This document shows positions 1 to 8,162 of a stretch of 56,538 nucleotides of DNA, one piece after another (position 1 is the stretch's first letter; each line of letters opens with the position of its first letter). Source of the DNA: an uncultured Actinomycetes bacterium (GTDB lineage Bacteria; Actinomycetota; Actinomycetes; Nanopelagicales; Nanopelagicaceae); the NCBI GenBank assembly GCA_903852815.1, contig CAINRW010000135.1:1-56538 (forward strand). Reading direction: 5' to 3'. A program made the translations under genes and the position numbers. The notes beneath the pieces were generated by a model. It had not been told where the DNA came from. It saw only the letters and a program-made list of their open reading frames with translations, and made no database searches.

Positions 1-1
1 C

Positions 2-52
2 AGAAAAGCGAGAGAAATGGCTGAAGAAAATAGAAAGCGTAGGAAGAAGTGA
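2..52 (+). CDS. 3' end of an unidentified upstream gene (partial)
   Basis: This frame is open from the left edge of the window to a TGA at 50-52. The visible tail is strongly basic and charged, ending NRKRRKK, like the cytosolic C-terminus of a membrane or nucleic-acid-binding protein. The family cannot be told from 16 residues. Its stop overlaps the GTG start of the next gene (GTGA), which suggests translational coupling and supports its being a real gene end. Confidence 0.4.
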   Translation, partial: RKAREMAEENRKRRKK

Positions 53-288
53 CTGACCAAAACGCTCTTGACTCAGAGTTTTTCTCTTCGCGTCAGGTTT
101 CAAAAGCCAGAGGGGGCGTATCCCCTATCGGTTGGATAACTTCTCCAGAAATAACTTTAATTGATGAAGCCCTCAATGAACATGAAGTTGCTTGGGCTGC
201 AGCAGGTCATCCACATTCGGTGTATCCAACTTCTTTTAGTGAATTACAACGCGTAACTGGTGCTACTTCGATGGCCATAGGAGATTAA
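49..288 (+). CDS. N-terminally truncated YbaK/ProX-like aminoacyl-tRNA deacylase fragment
   Basis: This 79-residue protein resembles the C-terminal half of the YbaK / prolyl-tRNA editing domain. It has the GGVSPIG turn (about residues 22-28), then AWAAAGHPHSVYPTSF and a terminal LQRVTGA. Full-length family members are about 150-160 residues and hydrolyse mischarged tRNA such as Cys-tRNA(Pro). The N-terminal half, which carries the key catalytic lysine in the family, is absent. In-frame stops at 22-24, 31-33 and 40-42 rule out a longer start. The GTG at 49 overlaps the preceding stop. It is either a degraded remnant or a free-standing half domain; I doubt it is an active deacylase. Confidence 0.6.
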   Translation: MTDQNALDSEFFSSRQVSKARGGVSPIGWITSPEITLIDEALNEHEVAWAAAGHPHSVYPTSFSELQRVTGATSMAIGD

Positions 289-305
289 TTATTATTACTT
301 TAGGA

Positions 306-674
306 ATGGTGACAATTGTTGTTGATGACTATGACGTGGGCATCAAACATTATGTGCAAGATCTTGGCTTTGCTCTTATCGAAGATACTGAACTCTCCCC
401 TGACAAACGCTGGGTTGTAGTTGCTCCTAGCAACGATGGGGCCAAGATTTTGCTTGCCAAAGCCACCAATGATCAGCAACGACTCTCGATCGGCAATTCA
501 ACTGGTGGACGTGTCGGCTTTTTTCTCTATACAACTAACTTTGAAGAAACTTATAAGAAGTATAAATCTCGAGAAATAGAATTCATCGAAAATCCTCGAC
601 AAGAAAGCTTTGGTCAGGTTGTAGTTTTTAAAGACAAGTATGGAAATAAATGGGATTTAATTGAGCGAAAATAA
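306..674 (+). CDS. VOC (glyoxalase/bleomycin-resistance fold) family protein
   Basis: This 122-residue protein has the single-domain VOC pattern. An N-terminal strand TIVVDDYD is followed by a helix leading to HYVQDLGF, and a C-terminal VVFKDKYGNKWDLIE strand ends in the Glu that is typically a metal ligand. VOC proteins are small metal-dependent isomerases, dioxygenases or binding proteins; the substrate here cannot be told. The ATG at 306 has no separate ribosome binding site. A good AGGAG at 279-283 lies in front of three ATT codons (288-296) in the same frame, so the true start may be upstream and non-canonical. It follows the YbaK fragment by 17 bases. Confidence 0.75.
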   Translation: MVTIVVDDYDVGIKHYVQDLGFALIEDTELSPDKRWVVVAPSNDGAKILLAKATNDQQRLSIGNSTGGRVGFFLYTTNFEETYKKYKSREIEFIENPRQESFGQVVVFKDKYGNKWDLIERK

Positions 675-701
675 GTTGGGCAAATAATGGAGATCAAGAA
701 T

Positions 702-923
702 ATGAAGGCAAGAATATTTGAGTGGCTAGGTGTTGTAACTGCAATTGTTTATTCTTTACTTGTAGCTGCAAATATCGGCGCCGAGTTCATTGGCTTCACT
801 CTGCTCTTGACTTCTTCGGCTCTAATTGGAATCTGGGCGTATCTAGGAAAACATAAAGGAATTCTTTTCTTACAGTTTTTCTATGCCGCTGCAGGAATTA
901 TCGGGATGATTCGCTGGTTCTAA
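702..923 (+). CDS. Small integral membrane protein, unknown function
   Basis: This 73-residue protein is dominated by hydrophobic stretches. One runs from WLGVVTAIVYSLLVAANIG, a second through FTLLLTSSALIGIWAYL, and a third is FFYAAAGIIGMI, giving about three membrane passes. I do not recognise the family; the general look recalls single-repeat PnuC/SWEET-like proteins, without a diagnostic motif. The start at 702 is preferred because GGAG at 689-692 sits nine bases upstream; an in-frame ATG at 687 would add five residues. The next gene starts immediately after its stop, so it is probably co-transcribed with the crtA-like gene. Confidence 0.6.
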   Translation: MKARIFEWLGVVTAIVYSLLVAANIGAEFIGFTLLLTSSALIGIWAYLGKHKGILFLQFFYAAAGIIGMIRWF

Positions 924-1580
924 ATGATTGTTGTCTACTTTTGGAAGATAAAGCCTAAACACATTCCTTTTGCACTCTTTGCAATGGCCACTGATCGCAT
1001 CTTCTTAAAGTATTCACTGAAGGCAAGTTTCTACAAATCCTTGGGAACAGGTAAAGGTGAAACTTTTACACCTCGTGATGCCAACTCGCTGCAATGGGGG
1101 CTGATTGTCAGTGTTGATGACATTGAAAAACTGGACAACTCACGCATAATTAAAACTTGGCGAAAAAATTCAGTGAGTGAATTTAGAGCAGTGCTTAATC
1201 CGATTTCTTCCCATGGAAAGTGGGCTGGAAAAGAGCCCTTTACTCCAACGGTGAGTAATTGGGATGGCACCGTTATCGCAATAACCCGGGCTCGAATCTC
1301 ATGGAAACACAACCTGAGATTTTGGAAAGCGGTACCTCCTGTCACCGCCTCATTAAAAGCGGCGCCGGGATTAGTGGCAGCAATTGGAATTGGCGAGGCA
1401 CCAATTGGCTTGCAAGGTACTTTTTCAATCTGGGAATCACCTGCAGCGCTTCGAGATTTTGCCTACCGGGGATCTGCACATATTGCCGCAATTGATGCCA
1501 CGGCTAAGTACAAGTGGTACTCGGAAGAGTTATTCGCCCGCTTTGCCCTCCAAGACATCCGTGGCTCGATTGTTAACTAA
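924..1580 (+). CDS. crtA: Spheroidene monooxygenase (CrtA)-like carotenoid ketolase
   Basis: This 218-residue protein looks like the CrtA family: an N-terminal FWKIKPKHIPFALF strand, a GLIVSV strand after a long loop, and the C-terminal signature WYSEELFARF. CrtA proteins are heme-dependent monooxygenases that introduce a keto group at the C-2 position of acyclic carotenoid ends. It opens the carotenoid cluster and begins directly after the previous stop. In this context it probably oxidises a psi-end intermediate made with CruF and CrtD. The substrate is inferred, since CrtA homologues outside phototrophic bacteria vary in regiospecificity. Confidence 0.75.
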   Translation: MIVVYFWKIKPKHIPFALFAMATDRIFLKYSLKASFYKSLGTGKGETFTPRDANSLQWGLIVSVDDIEKLDNSRIIKTWRKNSVSEFRAVLNPISSHGKWAGKEPFTPTVSNWDGTVIAITRARISWKHNLRFWKAVPPVTASLKAAPGLVAAIGIGEAPIGLQGTFSIWESPAALRDFAYRGSAHIAAIDATAKYKWYSEELFARFALQDIRGSIVN

Positions 1581-1607
1581 CTAATCTTTTAGGGCAGACT
1601 TACCGCT

Positions 1608-2411
1608 ATGTCTCTGCGTCACTTCACTCCTAAGCGGGGCCGATACGGGCGATTATCGCCACGTATCAATGGATTGCTAATTACGGTGATGTGCTGTGCC
1701 ATTGCATTGCAGATGGTTTATCCACTAGTCGATGGCGAAACTTTGCGTCTAATAACAATAAATGTTGTTTATTGGGCAGCAGGTGCAATGCTCTTTCATG
1801 CACTTCTAGCTTATGGTGCACGATACGCGTTTACGCTATTTCTTTTTACTTTTTTCTTTGCTCTCATTATCGAACACATAGGACTAATTACTTCGTGGCC
1901 TTTTGGTGAATATTCTTATTCAGATGACCTTGGATTAAAAATCTTTCAGGTTCCACTTGTTGTGCCCTTTGCTTGGATCATGATGGCGCACCCAGTACTT
2001 ATTGCCGCGCGTAGAATTGCCGGAAATTGGGTTTTTCTTTATGGCGGAGTTTTGCTGGCCGCCTGGGATTTATTTCTAGATCCATTGATGGTTATTTCAG
2101 GACGCTGGACCTGGAAAGTTACAGGTGCACATGTTCCCTTTCAACCAGAAATTCCGCTCTCCAACACTTTTGGCTGGTTGCTCAGTGGAATGTTTCTTAT
2201 CGCCGTCTTACATTTAATCGTGCCAAGAGAGCGCAAGAAAAGCGGAGCTACTTTGGCTACCGTGGATGCATTTCTTTTGTGGACAATTTTTTCAGGAGTA
2301 GTTGGAAATATCTTCTTTTTTCATCGACCAGGTATTGCGCTTTTTGCGGGAACGATTCTTACAATTGTTCTCACGCCTTACTTTTTCAATAGATGGCTTG
2401 GGCGCCCTTAA
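1608..2411 (+). CDS. cruF: Carotenoid 1',2'-hydratase, CruF/DUF422 family
   Basis: This 267-residue multi-pass membrane protein has about seven hydrophobic helices. It carries the DUF422/CruF hallmarks: EHIGLITSWPFGEY (about residues 85-98), DLFLDPLM in the middle, and a C-terminal membrane pair. CruF adds water across the 1',2' double bond of a carotenoid psi end, giving a tertiary hydroxyl that can be glycosylated. The next gene, a CruG-type glycosyltransferase, overlaps its 3' end by 19 bases. The same family includes bacterioruberin hydratase, but no C50 elongase (CrtEb) is visible here, so a C40 substrate is more likely. Confidence 0.85.
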   Translation: MSLRHFTPKRGRYGRLSPRINGLLITVMCCAIALQMVYPLVDGETLRLITINVVYWAAGAMLFHALLAYGARYAFTLFLFTFFFALIIEHIGLITSWPFGEYSYSDDLGLKIFQVPLVVPFAWIMMAHPVLIAARRIAGNWVFLYGGVLLAAWDLFLDPLMVISGRWTWKVTGAHVPFQPEIPLSNTFGWLLSGMFLIAVLHLIVPRERKKSGATLATVDAFLLWTIFSGVVGNIFFFHRPGIALFAGTILTIVLTPYFFNRWLGRP

Positions 2412-3490
2412 ATCCAATGCAATACATTCTCGCAATTCCGGCTGGTCTTTTGCTCTTAATCTCAATTGTTAATTTCTTTTCGATTCGAACTCCATGGCAA
2501 AGTTCAATCATCGAGGAGAGTATTTCAGTTTTAATTCCACTACGTAATGAGAGTGAGAATATCGAGCAATTGGTAGCCTCGCTTCACAATCAAGTAAATC
2601 TGACGAAAGTAGAATTCCTGCTCCTGAATGACAATTCCGACGATCAAACCCTTTCACTTTTGAATCAACACTGTGCAGGAAAAGAAAACTTTAAAGTTCT
2701 TTCGGGCTCGGAACTTGCGAATGGTTGGATTGGGAAAGTTTGGGCTTTACAGCAACTTTATGAAATTTCAACCGGCGACATAATCGTTTCAGTCGATGCC
2801 GATGTTCGACTTGATAGAGAAGCCATCAGCAAGGCGGTTACTCTAATCAAGGCCACTGGCTTAGATTTTCTCTCGCCTTATCCAAAACAGTTAGCTAATA
2901 CTTGGTCTGAAAAACTCATCCAGCCACTATTGCAGTGGTCGTGGATGTCCACACTTGTTTTACGAATCGCCGAAAAGAGCTCTCGCCCATCAATGGTTGT
3001 CGCTAATGGTCAATTCTTTTTAGTGCGCAGAAAAGCCTTAGAAGAAATTGGTGGCTACAAAAATGTAGCGCACGATGTGCTAGATGACATTGAATTGGGC
3101 CGTGAATTAGTGCGCCACGGTTTTCATGGCTGCGTTGCAGATGGTTCACGCATCGCAACAACCCATATGTATAGTTCATGGAAAGAGATTCAGGCAGGCT
3201 ATGGGAAATCTCTTCATTGCGCCTTTGGATCGCTATTTGGCGCTTTGTTTGCGATCATCTTTATTTTTCTAACTGGAGTTGCACCACTTATCTCAGGTCT
3301 TAGCGGATCACATATTGGCTGGTATGCATATGCTGCGCTTTGCCTTACTCGCACATTGAGTGCAATTAAAGTTGGAAAGTCAGGCTTAGACGCATTTCTC
3401 CATCCCATTTCTTCGCTGCTTCTTATTTATTTAATAGTTTATTCGTGGGTCATGCGTGGTGAAATTAAATGGAAAGGCCGCACGGTATGA
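2393..3490 (+). CDS. cruG: Family 2 glycosyltransferase, CruG-like carotenoid glycosyltransferase
   Basis: This 365-residue membrane-associated GT2 enzyme starts with an N-terminal hydrophobic anchor. The GT-A core follows: SVLIPLRNE, LLLNDNSDD, then SVDADVRLD (the DxD metal and nucleotide-sugar site). A DDIELGREL stretch supplies the catalytic acid region, and hydrophobic helices close the C-terminus. CruG-type enzymes attach a hexose to the hydroxyl made by CruF. It overlaps cruF by 19 bases; an alternative ATG at 2417 would remove the overlap. Its stop overlaps the start of crtD as ATGA. The sugar donor is not predictable. Confidence 0.8.
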   Translation: MAWAPLNPMQYILAIPAGLLLLISIVNFFSIRTPWQSSIIEESISVLIPLRNESENIEQLVASLHNQVNLTKVEFLLLNDNSDDQTLSLLNQHCAGKENFKVLSGSELANGWIGKVWALQQLYEISTGDIIVSVDADVRLDREAISKAVTLIKATGLDFLSPYPKQLANTWSEKLIQPLLQWSWMSTLVLRIAEKSSRPSMVVANGQFFLVRRKALEEIGGYKNVAHDVLDDIELGRELVRHGFHGCVADGSRIATTHMYSSWKEIQAGYGKSLHCAFGSLFGALFAIIFIFLTGVAPLISGLSGSHIGWYAYAALCLTRTLSAIKVGKSGLDAFLHPISSLLLIYLIVYSWVMRGEIKWKGRTV

Positions 3491-5001
3491 AAATTGTTGT
3501 AATTGGGGCAGGCATGGGCGGCATGATGGCCGCGGCGCGTCTAGCTAAAGCAGGTCATCAAGTCAGTGTTTACGAAGCATCAGATCGAGTTGGTGGAAAG
3601 TTGCACACTGAATGGATTGGCAAAGTTGCCTTTGATACCGGCCCTTCTCTTTTAACTCTCCCCGCAGTTTATAAAGATTTCTTCCAGCGCACAGGAAAAC
3701 ACTTGGGTCTCATGTGTGAAATTAAAGCAGTAGACCCTTCTTTCGATTATCGATTTGCCGACGGCACAAGTGTTCAATTTGCAAACCTTTCACGCTATGA
3801 AACTCTCAATAACTTGCGGGCGGCATACGGCGATGATGTTGCACGTCAGTGGGATAAATTGATGCGTCGCGCAGAAAAAATGTGGGATGTTTCGCGCGAA
3901 CCATTCATCGAAAATGAACTTCGATCTCCATTATCACTATTAAGGAGAGCAACTTTCTTACGAGATCTAAAAATCATCGCGCCGTGGAAGTCTCTACGCA
4001 CGTTAGCTAATGAGCTTCTTGCCGACCAGCACTTACGTTTCATTTTAGATCGATATGCAACCTACAGTGGCTCGGATCCACGAAAAGCACCAGCAGTTCT
4101 TTCGACAATCGCTTTTGTCGAGGAGAGTTTTGGCGCTTGGCATATTGCAGGTGGACTTGGAACTTTGGCAACACTTGTACACGAACGCGCAGAAAAGGTT
4201 GGAGTGGTTTTTAATTTGAACTCCCCAGTTGCCAAGATCAATGTAGAAAAAGCAATAGCACAAGGAATTACTTTAGAAAACGGTGAGTATGTGCAAGCCG
4301 ATGCGGTAATTGCCAATGCTGATGCCTCACTCATTTATAACACTCTCATTACTGAGAAAATAAAGAAAATAAAGAAAGTCCGCAAAAATATTGCGAAAGC
4401 CGAGCCTTCCTTGGCTGGCTTTTCTCTGCTGCTTGGCATGAGAAAAAACGTTGATGTTCAAATGGCACACCACACAGTTCTATTTCCTGAAAACTATGAT
4501 GCTGAGTTTGATGCGATTTTTAGCCATAAAAAACCCGTTGAATCACCAACAATTTATATTTGCGCCCCTAATGATTCTGCTATGACTAAGGATGAAAACC
4601 TAGAAAGTTGGTTCGTTCTTGTTAATGCACCAGCACATGGAGTCGAAAGCTTTGATTGGAATGATAAAACTTTTGCGCGAAACTATGCCAATTCAATTAT
4701 TGACCAAATTGAATCGCGAGGTATTCCAGTTCGAGAAAATCTCGAGTCACTAACTATCCGTACACCTGCAGATTTAGAAAACGCAGTACGAGCCCCCGGT
4801 GGATCAATCTATGGAACTTCAAGTAACGGTGCCCGTGCAGCTTTCATGCGAGCTAAAAATCGCTCACCGATAAAAGCTCTTTATTGTGTTGGTGGGTCTG
4901 CCCATCCTGGTGGCGGACTGCCTTTAGTTGGTTTGAGCGCAGAAATGGTTGCTAACGCAATTGGCGATGGGCAAAGCGAAGGACCATTAAAAAAGCACTG
5001 A
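3487..5001 (+). CDS. crtD: Carotenoid 3',4'-desaturase (CrtD-like), CrtI/CrtN family
   Basis: This FAD-dependent desaturase is about 504 residues from the ATG at 3487. The N-terminal dinucleotide fold is IVVIGAGMGGMMAA, followed by VGGKLHTE and DTGPSLLTLP. The C-terminal CrtI signature is GGSAHPGGGLPLVGLSA. It is clearly paralogous to the crtI at 6678, and its neighbours CruF and CruG argue for 3',4'-desaturation of a hydroxylated psi end. ATGA overlap with cruG fixes the start; an ATG 18 bases earlier is possible but unneeded. Its 3' end overlaps the oppositely oriented next gene by 50 bases. Confidence 0.85.
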   Translation: MKIVVIGAGMGGMMAAARLAKAGHQVSVYEASDRVGGKLHTEWIGKVAFDTGPSLLTLPAVYKDFFQRTGKHLGLMCEIKAVDPSFDYRFADGTSVQFANLSRYETLNNLRAAYGDDVARQWDKLMRRAEKMWDVSREPFIENELRSPLSLLRRATFLRDLKIIAPWKSLRTLANELLADQHLRFILDRYATYSGSDPRKAPAVLSTIAFVEESFGAWHIAGGLGTLATLVHERAEKVGVVFNLNSPVAKINVEKAIAQGITLENGEYVQADAVIANADASLIYNTLITEKIKKIKKVRKNIAKAEPSLAGFSLLLGMRKNVDVQMAHHTVLFPENYDAEFDAIFSHKKPVESPTIYICAPNDSAMTKDENLESWFVLVNAPAHGVESFDWNDKTFARNYANSIIDQIESRGIPVRENLESLTIRTPADLENAVRAPGGSIYGTSSNGARAAFMRAKNRSPIKALYCVGGSAHPGGGLPLVGLSAEMVANAIGDGQSEGPLKKH

Positions 5002-5578
5002 GTTGTATGACGAGAAAAATACTTGAACCGATGACTATTCCTGGCAATTCAAATTGATACATAATCATTACAATAAATAGGAAACTCGCACGAATGGGTC
5101 GTTCTGCCGGCGTAACGACACCTATCTCACTAATGCCTAGGGAAATTAATTTTGCTCGTGCATATTCTTGAAATGAAGCGATGCACCACAATGAAATTAC
5201 AAGCCAGATCGGCACTCCCATTTTATATAGAGCGTAAAGCCAAAAAGCTTCACTGATTCGATCTACTACGGAATCAAGAATTGCTCCCCATGCACTCTCT
5301 CGATTTTGAAAAATTGCAACACTTCCATCGATGCCATCACAAAAAAGTGAAAATGTAAGAAATAGCACTGCCCACCAACTAGGTGCCGTTAGGGCTGTAC
5401 CAATCGCACTAGCAAGTCCCATATAAGTCAATGTATTCGGCGATATTCGCAGCAAAGTTGCAATCAGGCCGAAGCGATAAGAGATGCGCAACCACTGTGC
5501 CACAACACCCTGCACTGGGGCATCACTATGCAATGAACTCCATCGGGAATTGAAATCTTCCAAAGTGCGAATAACCAC
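4952..5578 (-). CDS. CDP-alcohol phosphatidyltransferase family membrane protein
   Basis: This 208-residue multi-pass protein carries most of the CDP-AP signature. It reads CDGIDGSVA, then SAWGAILDSVVD, matching DxxDGxxAR(x8)GxxxDxxxD except that the conserved Arg is Ile. Family members transfer a phosphoalcohol from CDP-activated lipid to an acceptor alcohol. The four catalytic aspartates are retained, so activity is possible with altered substrate contacts. It is embedded in the carotenoid cluster, divergent from crtE with 22 bases between starts, and convergent with crtD. GTG start at 5578 sits six bases after a TACCCT -10 box, implying a leaderless mRNA. The role in carotenoid or lipid metabolism is unknown. 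Confidence 0.8.
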   Translation of the reverse strand: MVIRTLEDFNSRWSSLHSDAPVQGVVAQWLRISYRFGLIATLLRISPNTLTYMGLASAIGTALTAPSWWAVLFLTFSLFCDGIDGSVAIFQNRESAWGAILDSVVDRISEAFWLYALYKMGVPIWLVISLWCIASFQEYARAKLISLGISEIGVVTPAERPIRASFLFIVMIMYQFELPGIVIGSSIFLVIQLSAFLMVLRFAHRQLR

Positions 5579-5584
5579 TATGTG

Positions 5585-5594
5585 AGGGTACCGT
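5585..5594. promoter_or_regulatory. Bidirectional promoter core: two overlapping -10 boxes
   Basis: The 10-bp element AGGGTACCGT fits ANNNTANNNT. On the plus strand TACCGT (5589-5594) lies six bases before the crtE GTG. On the minus strand TACCCT (5585-5590) lies six bases before the GTG of the phosphatidyltransferase. The two boxes share TA at 5589-5590. No room remains for leaders, so both transcripts should be leaderless. Confidence 0.65.
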
Positions 5595-5600
5595 TACGCC

Positions 5601-6677
5601 GTGACTTCAGGTACTCAAAGCCAACTCGTGGCTATTCGCAGTAAGTTTGAGAGCGAACTCGGGGATTTCTTATCCACCCAAACGGGATACCTCAACGCCA
5701 TTTCGAGCGACCTGGCACCTGTTAGCACTGCTATTTCGGTCTTTCTCCTTGAGAGTGGCAAAAGACTTCGCCCACTTTTTTCATTTGCAGGATTCCTCAG
5801 CGCAGGTGGCAATTTCTCTTCACCAGAGATTCGTGCAATGTCTAGCCTTGAACTTTTACAGGCCTGTGCACTTATTCATGATGACTTAATGGATGGATCA
5901 GATACTCGTCGCGGTAAGCCATCGATTCATCGCCATTTTGAAAGTTTGCACATCCAAGATGAACTCGAAGGTTTTGCCCCGCAATATGGATTATCTGCCG
6001 CCGTTCTTCTTGGAGATTTGTGTTTGGTTTGGGCAGATCAACTACTTAACTCATCAGGGTTATCGCAAGCACAATTAAAAAGAGTTATTCCAATTTATGA
6101 TGAAATGCGCGTCGAACTTATGGCAGGGCAGTTCTTGGATATTCACGAACAAACTCAGAAAAATACTGATTTGGCGCGATCAATGAAAATCGCTCGATAC
6201 AAATCTGGCAAGTACACAATCGAACGCCCATTGCATATGGGAGCAGCACTATCTGAGAAATCTTCTCCCGAACTCATGCATGCGCTATCAGAGTATGGAT
6301 TACCTCTCGGTGAAGCTTTTCAATTCAGAGATGACCTTCTCGGCGTTTTTGGTGATCCAACAGTTACTGGCAAACCCGCCGGAGATGATTTACGTGAAGG
6401 CAAGCGCACAGCATTAATTGCTATGACAGATGCCAGATGCACTGATGCAATGCGTGAAGAAAGTCGTAAGTATTTTGGCAAAAATGATTTAGATGAAAAA
6501 GGTGTTGCAATTTTACAGGAGATGATTATTTCGACTGGTGCGAAAACCGAGCTCGAAAACCTAATTGAAGAATTAACCGATCGCGCAATGAATGCAGTTA
6601 ACAGTCCGCACATCAATGAAGATGCACGTGCAACCTTAACTGAGTTAACTGCAATCGCAACCAAAAGGAGTATGTAA
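5601..6677 (+). CDS. crtE: Geranylgeranyl diphosphate synthase (polyprenyl synthetase)
   Basis: This 358-residue trans-isoprenyl diphosphate synthase has both aspartate-rich motifs. The first is HDDLMDGSDTRRG (about residue 94 onward) and the second is FQFRDDLLGVFGD (about residue 240). GKPAGDDLREGKRT follows. It condenses IPP with allylic diphosphates, giving GGPP, the precursor used by CrtB. The chain length is inferred from context. The GTG start at 5601 has no ribosome binding site but is preceded by a -10 box six bases upstream, fitting leaderless expression. It heads the crtE-crtI-crtB operon; the AAAGGAG for crtI lies inside its last codons. Confidence 0.9.
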   Translation: MTSGTQSQLVAIRSKFESELGDFLSTQTGYLNAISSDLAPVSTAISVFLLESGKRLRPLFSFAGFLSAGGNFSSPEIRAMSSLELLQACALIHDDLMDGSDTRRGKPSIHRHFESLHIQDELEGFAPQYGLSAAVLLGDLCLVWADQLLNSSGLSQAQLKRVIPIYDEMRVELMAGQFLDIHEQTQKNTDLARSMKIARYKSGKYTIERPLHMGAALSEKSSPELMHALSEYGLPLGEAFQFRDDLLGVFGDPTVTGKPAGDDLREGKRTALIAMTDARCTDAMREESRKYFGKNDLDEKGVAILQEMIISTGAKTELENLIEELTDRAMNAVNSPHINEDARATLTELTAIATKRSM

Positions 6678-8162
6678 GTGGTAGCTCGCGTAAAAGGTCC
6701 AACCGATCACGTTGTTATCGTAGGTGCAGGCTTAGCTGGCTTGAGCGCGGCATTGCGATTAGCTGGTGCAGGCCGCAAGGTGACAGTTATAGAACGTGAA
6801 AGCGTCCCAGGTGGTCGAAATGGTTTGCTAAATAAAGATGGATACTCATTTGATACAGGGCCAACCGTTTTAACAATGCCATCATTGATTAACGATGCAT
6901 TTAATTGTGTCGGTGAGGACATGAAAGATTGGCTAGAGCTAAAACCGCTTACTCCTTTGTACCGCGCCTTTTATGCCGATGGTTCACAATTAGATGTACA
7001 TGCCAATACGTCCGAGATGGAAGCTGAAATTGAAAAAAATATCAGTAGCAGCGAAGCTGCTGGTTATCGAAAGTATGTAGATTTCGTTACCAAGCTTTAT
7101 AAATATGAAATGAATGACTTTATCGACAGAAATATTGATAGCCCATTAAATTTACTTACTCCCAATTTGGCTCGTTTAATAGCTCTAGGGGGTTTCCGTA
7201 GGCTTTCTCCAAAAGTAAATCAATTTATGAAGGACCCTCGCCTACAAAAGGTTTACTCATTCCAAGCTATGTACGCCGGTGTCAGCCCACAACAAGCTTT
7301 AGCTATTTATGCAGTAATCGCTTACATGGACTCTGTTAATGGAGTATTTTTCCCTAAAGGTGGAATGCATGCTGTACCGCGCGCCTTAGCTGCAGCAGCG
7401 CAAAAACATGGCGTGGAATTTAAATACAACACCACCGTTTCTAAAGTTGAAGTGCTCAATGGCCGCGCAAAAGCAGTTATTACCGAAGGCGGCGAGCGAT
7501 TCGAGTGCGATGCAGTAATTCTCAATCCAGATTTACCTGTGGCTTATCGTGACTTGTTAGGAAAAACTCCAGCCACCGTTAAGCGTTTGAAATATTCACC
7601 TTCATGCGTAACTTTACTTATCGGCTCAAACAAGAAATATGATTTTGCCGCACATCACAATATTCACTTTGGTCACTCGTGGGATGGCGTCTTTGATGAA
7701 CTGATTACGCAGAAAAAACTAATGAGTGATCCCAGCATCTTGGTAACTGTGCCAACTCATGATGATCCTGAATTAGCGCCACCGGGTAAGCATTCTTATT
7801 ACGTTCTATTCCCAACGCCAAATTTAGATTCAGATATTGATTGGCACAAACAGGCAGGTCCCTATCGCGATCAAATGATTAAGACAGTTGAAGAGCGTGG
7901 CTATACAGGTTTTGGCGATTCAATTGAAACTGAAGTGGTGACCACTCCCCTTGATTGGAAAAATCAAGGAATGGAAATGGGAGCACCATTTGCTAGTGCC
8001 CACACGTTTTTCCAAACAGGCCCATTTAGACCGCGCAACATGGCTCAAGGTTTAGAAAACGTAGTTTTTGCTGGCTCAGGAACACAGCCTGGAGTTGGCG
8101 TACCTATGGTTTTAATCTCAGGTCGACTAGCTGCAGAACGAATTGTGGGACCAGTTAAGTAA
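6678..8162 (+). CDS. crtI: Phytoene desaturase
   Basis: This 494-residue FAD enzyme has the dinucleotide fold VIVGAGLAGLSAA (about residues 13-25), then PGGRNGLL and SFDTGPTVLTMP. The C-terminal CrtI signature is FAGSGTQPGVGVPMVLISG. It converts phytoene by successive desaturations to lycopene. The start is a GTG directly after the crtE stop, with AAAGGAG at 6663-6669 eight bases upstream. Tight packing with crtE and crtB shows one operon. Full family length and all visible motifs are present. Confidence 0.95.
   Translation: MVARVKGPTDHVVIVGAGLAGLSAALRLAGAGRKVTVIERESVPGGRNGLLNKDGYSFDTGPTVLTMPSLINDAFNCVGEDMKDWLELKPLTPLYRAFYADGSQLDVHANTSEMEAEIEKNISSSEAAGYRKYVDFVTKLYKYEMNDFIDRNIDSPLNLLTPNLARLIALGGFRRLSPKVNQFMKDPRLQKVYSFQAMYAGVSPQQALAIYAVIAYMDSVNGVFFPKGGMHAVPRALAAAAQKHGVEFKYNTTVSKVEVLNGRAKAVITEGGERFECDAVILNPDLPVAYRDLLGKTPATVKRLKYSPSCVTLLIGSNKKYDFAAHHNIHFGHSWDGVFDELITQKKLMSDPSILVTVPTHDDPELAPPGKHSYYVLFPTPNLDSDIDWHKQAGPYRDQMIKTVEERGYTGFGDSIETEVVTTPLDWKNQGMEMGAPFASAHTFFQTGPFRPRNMAQGLENVVFAGSGTQPGVGVPMVLISGRLAAERIVGPVK

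Noticed and set aside
1031-1345. Long antisense frame within crtA (and similar ones in cruF, crtD, comM and dinG)
   Set aside because: These frames have no family resemblance, no upstream signals, and lie wholly inside well-supported genes.
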